DNA from: Bidens hawaiensis
Taxonomy: Eukaryota; Streptophyta; Magnoliopsida; Asterales; Asteraceae
Direction: 5' to 3'
Length of the DNA stretch: 64,000 nt
Assembly: GCA_021521415.1 (NCBI GenBank)
Contig: JAIQDT010001729.1
Span: 372,001 to 436,000, forward strand
Shown here: positions 56,995 to 64,000 of the stretch, piece after piece
Layout: every line of letters starts with the position of its first letter
Numbering within the stretch: the first letter of the stretch is position 1
Made by a program: the position numbers and the translations under genes
The notes under the pieces: model-generated
What the model saw: only the letters and a program-made list of their open reading frames with translations
Database searches by the model: none
What the model was told of the DNA's origin: nothing

Positions 56995-57357
56995 TAAGCG
57001 GGTAACAAGCTACGTTGGCACCCCCTTTTGAATGACAAAACCGATCCTATTGAAAACAAAGTTATCTTTCTTCGGCGTCATTGAGTTACTGTGCACAATC
57101 CGCTAAACTCTTTTCTGAAACGTAGGAGCATCGGGGGCAAGAGACCAAAATGTATTGAAAGCAAAAGGAATGAAGGCGTGTTGATTCTCAGCACACGTCT
57201 TCTCGTGCTTAGCAATTTTTCCTGTTTCTGTCTTTAGCACAGCCTGCCTAGCAACAAACCCGATGTTCCTAAGCCCAACAAGAGAGGACACCCCAGTAAG
57301 ATTTACACAAGCACCCCCCCCCCCCCCCCTCGCCCATCCAAACACAAAAATGTCCAC
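56995..57357 (-). pseudogene. Second fragment of the repeat-associated plant ORF
   Basis: The minus strand translates to a longer piece of the same family as 31218-31385: KIAKHEKTCAENQHAFIPF, LAPDAPTFQKRV, then after a stop FNRIGFVIQKGV. Its upstream part contains a run of 17-18 C bases (57317-57334) that would encode glycines. It is degenerate, with at least two stops. Confidence 0.5.
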
Positions 57358-58237
57358 TGGTAAAGGAAAATTATTAAAGAAAATTCACATAATTTACATC
57401 GTCATCATAGAGTAATTGAAAAGGCACGTTCAGACAAGCCTCTGGTCACAATCGTGCATTAACAAAGTAATAAAAACAAACAAAACCCAAATAAAAATAA
57501 TATAAACTTTTATTTAAAATCAAATTTATTTTTTTTCAGTTTATTTTTTTGGTCTTTTTTATTTTAATTAAAATGTTTTAATAAAAATTATTTTACCCAA
57601 CAAGATTAAGAGTTAGAAAACATAGGCAAATACTTTTTAAAATCCTTATATTAGTAAATGGTAAATACTCCAATATTTTCACTAGTATTGCATACTTCTC
57701 CACATAAATATTTGATCTTTTGGTTACACATAAACGTATTTCCGAGTGGTTTATTGGCCCTGTCACAACTCGCGGGTCGTAAATCGACTTAGTTATTATT
57801 TTTATTTTCTATATTTTACGTTTTTGTCTAATTTTTGCGAGTTAACACACCACAACCCTTGTGCGTGTTTTAACATTTTAACGTCTGTTTTTTCCAGTTT
57901 ACTGGTCGCGCCGCAAAACACAAGCCATAAAAACCAGTTATTCTTTATTGCTATTGATACACATTGTATTTTTCTACGCATCTAATACCCCGCAAAACAC
58001 AGCCATACAATCGTAGTTTCTTCTAAACAAACAGCCTTTATGAAGTTACGATATGAATCAAGTGCTTGCCATTGCGCCGTCCCTTGAAGGCTAGTACGTG
58101 TATTATGAACTCTTGGTAAATTACATAATAACTAAAATCAGTATCAACAAAATCAAAACTGAAACTCTAAAATTCTCTATTTGTTCTTGATTACACGCAT
58201 ATAAACAGCTTTAGCATAACCATAACATTCTTCAAAA
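57358..58237. other. Intergenic AT-rich stretch
   Basis: No feature recognised; the small frame at 57746-57985 looks random. Confidence 0.5.
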
Positions 58238-58461
58238 GAGGGGGCGGGGCACTGCGTGAGGAGCTCCCATCACACGTGATGGCTCAGCGCACACCGCCGC
58301 CGGTCATTGCTCACGCGTGACGGGGGTTGGTTGCGTGATAGCCATCACGCAAGTGATGGGTGTTTATCGAGGAGAGGTATCCGTTGGGAATGGGAGGGAG
58401 CCGTTGGGAGGGAGCCGTTGGAGGGTTTAAAAATAAAAAAAAAAAAAACTTATTTTACCTA

Positions 58462-58469
58462 TATAAATA
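58462..58469 (+). promoter_or_regulatory. TATA box of the Myb-like ORF
   Basis: TATAAATA lies 105 bp upstream of the ATG at 58567 and is followed by a CA-rich leader with repeated AACTCAA motifs. Confidence 0.5.
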
Positions 58470-58566
58470 ACTAAAACATATCTTCAAAACATACACAAAT
58501 CCAACTCAAACTCAACTCAAATCCAACTTAAAATCTTCTACTACACACACCATTTTAACATATCAA

Positions 58567-59929
58567 ATGGAGGGTTCTAAGAAACGTGGGTCGGGTTCAA
58601 AGAAAACCCAAACCCGACCAAAGGTTTGACAAAATCTAGGCGAACCGACGAGATTTCGGTTACAAGACGAACCCGACACAACCCAACCATTCCAACAACC
58701 TCCTTCCCAACAACCTTATTATCCACAACTTTTTCAACCGTCCCAAAACCAAAAACAACTTTCACAACAACAACGTTATTATCAACCGTCCCAAAACCAA
58801 TCGTATCAAAACCAACCTTTTATTCCACCTTTTTCTACCCAAAATTATCCAAAAAATGCTTTTCAAATGCTTGGATCTCAACCGTCTCAAATGTCCGTCG
58901 ATCCCCTAGACGATAACGAGGTTATACATCAATTTGCAAGTGCTTTTTGTCACGAAGTGCAAACTTTGGATGAAGATGAACCCGCGATTAAGGAGACACA
59001 TCAAAAAAGTGTTAGGCGTTGGTTGCCCGATGAGGAGGTCGGCTTGACCAAGGCTTATTTACATTGCTCCGAATAAAAAAACACTCAAACCATCAAAGAA
59101 AAGAAGCGTTATGGAGACGTATTAAAGACCATTTCTCGCAACTTCCCGGCGCAACCGAACGAAACAAGGATCAAATGATTGGCAAGTGGGGAGATTTGAA
59201 TAAAAAAATATCAAAATTTAATGCTTGTTACATCCAAGAGGTAACTATTTTAGTTTATTTATTTTATAATCTATTACTTTATTTTTACAATTTGATATAT
59301 ATATTTTTTCTAAATGTTTTGTAGTCCGGAACTCCACAAAGCGAAGCAAGCGAGGCGACTATCATAAAGGACGCTTTGGCCGAATATGTCCGAGTTTTCA
59401 AATGTAAGGATTTTCCCCACTTGGAAGCATGGGAGATTGCGAGACATCACGCGAAGTGGGAACCGATTCCCTTGGTCGATTTGAACAGATCAACGACTCC
59501 AAGGAAGAAAGGATCTTCAAAAAGATCAAAAACTTCCGAGTCCGGGGACTACACAACGTCTACCGATGGCTTGTCATGCAACATGCCGAGCATGAACTTG
59601 AACGAGGAACCCGAAGAAAATCCCGACGAATACATACCCACACCCACACGGCCGAATCGCAAGAAAAGTGGGGAATCGTCGAGACTTGGAAAAAAGCAGT
59701 GGCCGAAAACTTCGCCGAATACAAGTCGGCTAAGATGGCGGAAATGGCCGAGACGAAGGAGCGAAAGAAACAGGCTCATATTTTAAAAATGAAACGTGAG
59801 GAGACATATATCAACCATTTGAATAAAAACCAAAAAAATGCCAATCTAACTTTCCTCCTACAACCACACGATCATCTTGAGGAACCCTTTAAATCGATCC
59901 TACTTCAACGCAAACGCGATATATGCTAA
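58567..59929 (+). pseudogene. Myb/SANT-like (NAM-associated type) protein of a PIF/Harbinger element
   Basis: The protein begins MEGSKKRGSGSKKTQTRP, then a Q/P-rich stretch (YQPSQNQSYQNQPF). A trihelix/Myb-like domain follows (RRWLPDEEVGLTKAYLH, EALWRRIKDHFSQLPG, NKDQMIGKWGDLNKKI), then an intron (about 59240-59323), then HLEAWEIARHHAKWEP, SKRSKTSESGDYTTST, and a coiled-coil-like AEYKSAKMAEMAETKERKK before the end at 59929. Such proteins partner the PIF/Pong transposase in DNA binding. Lesions: an in-frame TGA at 58627-58629, a frameshift near 59075, and one or more frameshifts between about 59480 and 59690. Similar genes are often mis-annotated as glutathione S-transferase T3-like in Asteraceae. 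Confidence 0.75.
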
Positions 59930-60073
59930 AAGTGGGGTTGGGAAGGGCCGTAGGTTTTTTTTTTGTCGGTTTTTTTAATTTAGTTGTCTTTATTTAATGT
60001 AATCTTGTTTTATTTTTTATTTAATGTAATATTGTTTTATTTTTATTTTTTAGTATTTATTAAAAAAAATTCC

Positions 60074-60108
60074 ATCACACCACACCACACCACACCACAC
60101 CACACCAC
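60074..60108 (+). repeat. (CACAC)n short tandem repeat
   Basis: Seven or so CACAC/ACCAC units lie in the right arm of the PIF-like unit. Confidence 0.85.
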
Positions 60109-60516
60109 CACCCCTAGTAAAAATCAATCACATGTGATGGATTTGGGGTTGGTGATGTGGCACACCATCATTGGAGGTGGTGTGTGAGGAGCTTTGCACC
60201 ACCCCCTCCCCCCTAAGCAGCATTACCATACTCTTGAATCTTGATCAAGAGTTTGTTAAAAAAAATTCATACTAATGGTTATATTTTATAACATTTTAGG
60301 GGCCTACATATTAACAAAACTTAAGTTTAACGGATTTTGTAGTCTTAAGTTCAAGTGTATGTATACTAGTACCCGGATATGAATATTTATACATGACAAC
60401 AGTATGTCCCGTTGTAACAAGTATTGTGCGCTGGCGACCATAGAGATCCAAAAGGACCGCCGAGCAAGGTTTTCAGTTAAAATACTATACCACCACCATC
60501 TCCAAAAAAGATGGAG

Positions 60517-63500
60517 TCATCCTCCATAACTGTATACCTGCAAAATGTCATCAAACATAACAGATGATTGATGTTTCATCATCTCTATTGCACATTTTTT
60601 AATAACTTGTAACATTATACATTTACTAAAAACACAATAATGATGTTTCATAGTTCATACCTTGATTGTTCTATCCGCATGCCCAACGAAAAGCCTCCCC
60701 TGCCAATAATGCAAAGCAGTTACAACCGAATCACCACCAATAGTTCCGATTTCTGTCACATCTACTTGTGACTCGTCACCAAATGACAGTTTCTGCAACA
60801 AACCAATATAACAGTAAGCAAATAAGAAACACAAATGTTTTATGTTAATAATGTTACATGCATCGATACCTGCACAACAACAGTCTTGTCCCAACCACCA
60901 CTAAACAACCATTCCCCTTCCATATAAATTGAGAAAATGGAGCTCAAGTGTGCAGATAAGGGGCGGTCCAAGGGCACGTCTTTGTTCCATATCTAACAAT
61001 ACAGATTGTTAATAAAAGTGTAACCTTATGAATGTTCGTAAATAAATTTTAAGTATTGTTTTGGTTTTTTCTGCCTTCATGTGCCCGCTTTCATGAGCTG
61101 CAACGAGAGTGTGGGTATGAGCAGCAAGAGATAAAACCGAACCACATGTCGAAGTGTTTTCACCTAACACCGCTAACGGACTATGATCACTAAGACACCA
61201 TAAACGCACGGTTCCGTCCCAGCTTCCACTATAAAGAACCCCGTTACAAACTGCTAATGTACACACCACTGATTTATGACCGTTCATAGTACATGACACG
61301 CTATAATCCTGATAAAAATCACAAAACAGTTATAACAATTAGAGTTATTTACATAAATGGTCCCTGTGGTTTGGCAAAAGTAGCAGGTTTGGGGTCTAAC
61401 TTTGAAAAGTAACAGGATCTTATTTGTAACACCAACTTTTGTTAAAAACTATGTTCAATTTTACAAACTAACGGTTTTACCCATTTGCTTAATCACATAA
61501 ACAGTCCTGAGTATGTTACAAGCGAAAACCATAGATACCAAACACATTACTTTTCAACGTTAGACCCCAAACCTGCTACTTTGCCAAACCACAGGGAACA
61601 TTTATGTAGTCAACTTTATTATTATTAGTATTATTATTATCATTATCATTACCTGGAAAAAGAGTTAATTATGTTTACTTACATGCATTGACCAGGCTTT
61701 GACCGACTTATCTCCACTGCCTGTGTAAAAGAAGTCAGATCCAGAAACAGTTGCTAGGGCATGGATACCGCTGTAACGCCAGTCTTTTTCCTCAGTCAAT
61801 CTTTTGAATTGTTTTGGTTTCTCGTCCACAATTGCCCAGATGAATACGTCGCCTCCGTTATCACCGCTTATGCATAATGGTACTTCCCTCTCTACAAAGA
61901 CTAAAGCCATCACCTTATGTTCATGACCCTTCAATGTATGTACATGATTTAAACCCTGTACATAACAATTAAACGATTATATTTTCGAGTTTTAATATAT
62001 TTGAACTTGTTTTTTCATCATAACTCATAAGTAAGTTATTTGCACCTTTATGCATTGAAAACTGATATCATACACTTACTTTTTAAACATAAGCCTTTAA
62101 TACTAAAGCCAAATGGGAAATTACTACTAACGCAATAGGAGAACACATAACAAAAAGATATGTTGTAATACTTACGTGAAAGGAAATAAAACATAACTTT
62201 TATAAATAACAAAAATAAAGACTTGAAGTAGAGAAGAAAATAACATAAATTTAATACAAATAATAGCTTATGGGTTCACTCGGGTCTACTCAAATTATAC
62301 AAACAGTCAATCTAGCCACTATTAAACTTGCTTCACATAAAAACGGGTCCAAAATGGGTGAGCACCATGCACCATTTAGGTCTACTAAAACTATTCAATG
62401 GGTCAATTTAGTGAGATGTGTTTTGTTCATCACTAAATCAGTGGCACGGCAATGAAGTGACAATGAATATCACCAACACTCGTATTTAAGAAAAGAAATA
62501 AGCATACGGAAGTGAACTATTCTGTCACTCGTCAAGCTAGAAAATGCAATAATATCAACTAAAATGTTAGGACAAGAAACTAGCTGGCTAGACATGATCG
62601 ATATATATGCTCTAACTTGGGGAGTGTCATGAAGTATACTTAGATTGTACATAATTAAGAATGTTTCACTAGACTATTAATTTGATTTTAACCTCCCTTC
62701 CTAAATTAAGGTCCACCTTGTATATGAATGAGAGTTGATTATCAATACAATGCTTGAAGCTATTCTCTCATTCTTGTACATGTATGGTAATCACTAGGAA
62801 TGTTGTATCAGGATGCCTACCTCGAGGGACCAGACGTTGATTGTTTTATCAAATGAGGCGCTGAAAAGAAACCCCCCTACAAAATATAACGCCTCTTAGT
62901 TTCACAGCATCTACAAACAATATATATCTATTTAATAAATTAGGAGCATATTCAAAATGCACTAGTGAAAATGAGAAAAGAACTAAAACTAGATAGCTAG
63001 TTCATGCCCAAACAAAGGATAGTGTGTTTGGATCACAATTGTATGAAGATTTGCAAGTGCAATGCTAAAGTAGCATAATTCAAAACAATCATGATTTGCA
63101 CAATAAATTTCTAAACAAATGTTGCCGGGCATCCATTTGCTCAAATCTAAAATTAAAGTAATCAATGGTCAACAAAAATTTATAATAAATAGTAAAGAAA
63201 ATGAAACAAGATACGAATACTACTTAGAGGTTAAAAAAACAAAGAAGCATTTTTTGCTGAGATGTTATTAATTTTCCTAGCATATCTATACTTGTTAATA
63301 ATTTTATAAGAGTATTATTTCAATAGATAATTAAAGAGAAAATGTAAAAGTATAAACTCATACCTCCAATAGCTAACCCAGAGATGCAGTCAAGATGACC
63401 TTTCAAATCTGTACACGTTAGAGAATTCTTACAAATACCCTCAATGACATCACCCTTAACCACCAAATTTTCATCTTTTAAATCATTCGACATCCCCTTC

Positions 63501-64000
63501 TTATCCTCAACCTTATTAGTTTTACTTGATGACCACAACAAGTCTCCTAGAAGCAAACAATGACATGCGCTTCCACTTATAGTTTCTCTTTCAATACTTA
63601 CAATTACATCACACTTTGGACTAATAATCAACTCCCTCATACATTTCCACATGTCATTCACAGTCGGTCTAGTCCCCGGATCAAGACTCAGACATTTGCA
63701 CAACAACTCTTTCATCAATACATAGTTTGAATCCAACTTTTTATATAACAAGCTAGAAACTTTATCCAACCAAGCCACATGTAACCCTTCACAATCACAA
63801 GCATTTCCATTAACCAATTTAAGTACATAACTACACATAAAATCACATGTCTCCTCAACAAAAGGCTTTCCCACTAGAAACATAAGTAATATGCAAGCTA
63901 ACGACCATAAATCTGAACTATAACCAACAGCAAATGTTGACTTTTGACACTCCAAGTCAACAACACACTCTTTTCGTACAAACTCTATTGACAACTCGGG
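60517..64000 (-). CDS. Protein kinase-WD40 repeat protein, C-terminal part (runs off right edge)
   Basis: Exons read leftwards: 64000-63364, 62876-62821, 61955-61683, 61308-61075, 60992-60870, 60792-60661, 60537-60517 (stop TGA at 60517), in phase throughout. The first exon enters inside a kinase domain: an SSDLWSLACILLMFLVGKPF segment (subdomain IX) and LSLDPGTRPTVNDMW (subdomain XI). About seven WD40 blades follow (LKGHLDCISGLAIGG, FLFSASFDKTINVWSL, ISGDNGGDVFIW, GSGDKSVKAWSM, SGSWDGTVRLWCL, FSGGWDKTVVVQKL, GHADRTIKVYS). The kinase-plus-propeller order fits a plant family whose members also have an N-terminal RING finger (Arabidopsis At1g21651-like, from memory), suggesting ubiquitin ligase activity, but no RING is in the window. 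The intron after 61075 starts with GC rather than GT. A MITE sits in the intron at 61309-61682. Confidence 0.88.
61344..61613. mobile_element. MITE with long inverted repeats in a WD40-gene intron
   Basis: About 70 bp at each end are inverted copies: left ACATAAATGGTCCCTGTGGT and onward through GGTTTGGGGTCTAAC, right TTAGACCCCAAACCTGCTAC through ACAGGGAACATTTATGT. The size is about 270 bp with no coding. The target duplication is unclear. Confidence 0.8.

Larger units (their letters stand above)
58238..60214 (+). mobile_element. PIF/Harbinger-like unit carrying only the Myb-like ORF
   Basis: The left edge (GAGGGGGCGGGGCACTGC) and right edge (inverse of GAGGGGGTGGTGCAAAGC) form imperfect inverted repeats. 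Both edges share CATCAC/GTGATG and GAGGAGCT motifs. In between is a TATA box at 58462 and a decayed Myb/SANT-like gene. PIF/Harbinger elements usually encode a transposase plus this type of protein; the transposase is absent. Exact ends and a 3-bp duplication could not be fixed. Confidence 0.5.

Noticed and set aside
57746..57985. 79-aa frame with hydrophobic stretch
   Set aside because: No similarity and no promoter or splice context; AT-rich DNA yields such Phe/Tyr-rich frames by chance.

Overview
This is nuclear DNA from a plant, most likely an asterid eudicot and perhaps Asteraceae. It has intron-rich host genes with GT-AG introns and plant-specific relatives (a SEUSS-type co-regulator, plant SPT5, and a kinase plus WD40 protein). 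It also has dense nested plant transposons whose primer-binding sites match initiator tRNA-Met. The family guess rests on the style of the repeats and is only an inference.

Three host genes are recognisable, all on the minus strand. A SEUSS-like LDB co-regulator occupies 2703-5965; eight coding exons are visible and its C-terminal exons are not in the window. A complete SPT5 elongation factor occupies 22889-29942: 21 coding exons joined by hand give 3147 nt, or 1048 codons plus stop, with every phase consistent. The C-terminal part of a protein kinase-WD40 protein occupies 60517-64000, and its 5' part lies beyond the right edge.

Between SEUSS and SPT5 sits a 13.1 kb hAT transposon (9040-22127, 8-bp target duplication CTTACAAG). 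Its transposase gene was split by a 9.5 kb Ty3/gypsy chromovirus (11644-21183, 5-bp duplication ATCAA). That retrotransposon is nearly complete, with one long gag-pol frame broken by a single stop inside reverse transcriptase. Its leader carries four 71-bp repeats, each able to form the same hairpin with compensating base changes.

From about 30 kb to 57 kb the window is a transposon nest. It contains two LTR fragments with their polypurine tracts (32869-37438) and a truncated minus-strand gypsy element A (40458-53161). Element A was hit by a 2.3 kb non-coding LTR element (43198-45530, duplication GTTCG) and, inside its LTR, by a related element B (46435-52833, duplication GCTGA). A and B share an extra reading frame upstream of gag. 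It is intact in B (365 aa) although B has lost nearly all of pol. Their LTRs carry dense CACGTG arrays just upstream of a TATA box. Helitron-type 3' ends flank the nest at 32694 and 56569.

The 58.2-60.2 kb stretch is a decayed PIF/Harbinger-like unit with a Myb-like ORF. The host genes look ordinary. The most interesting material is the extra gypsy ORF, the leader hairpins and the LTR promoter arrays.
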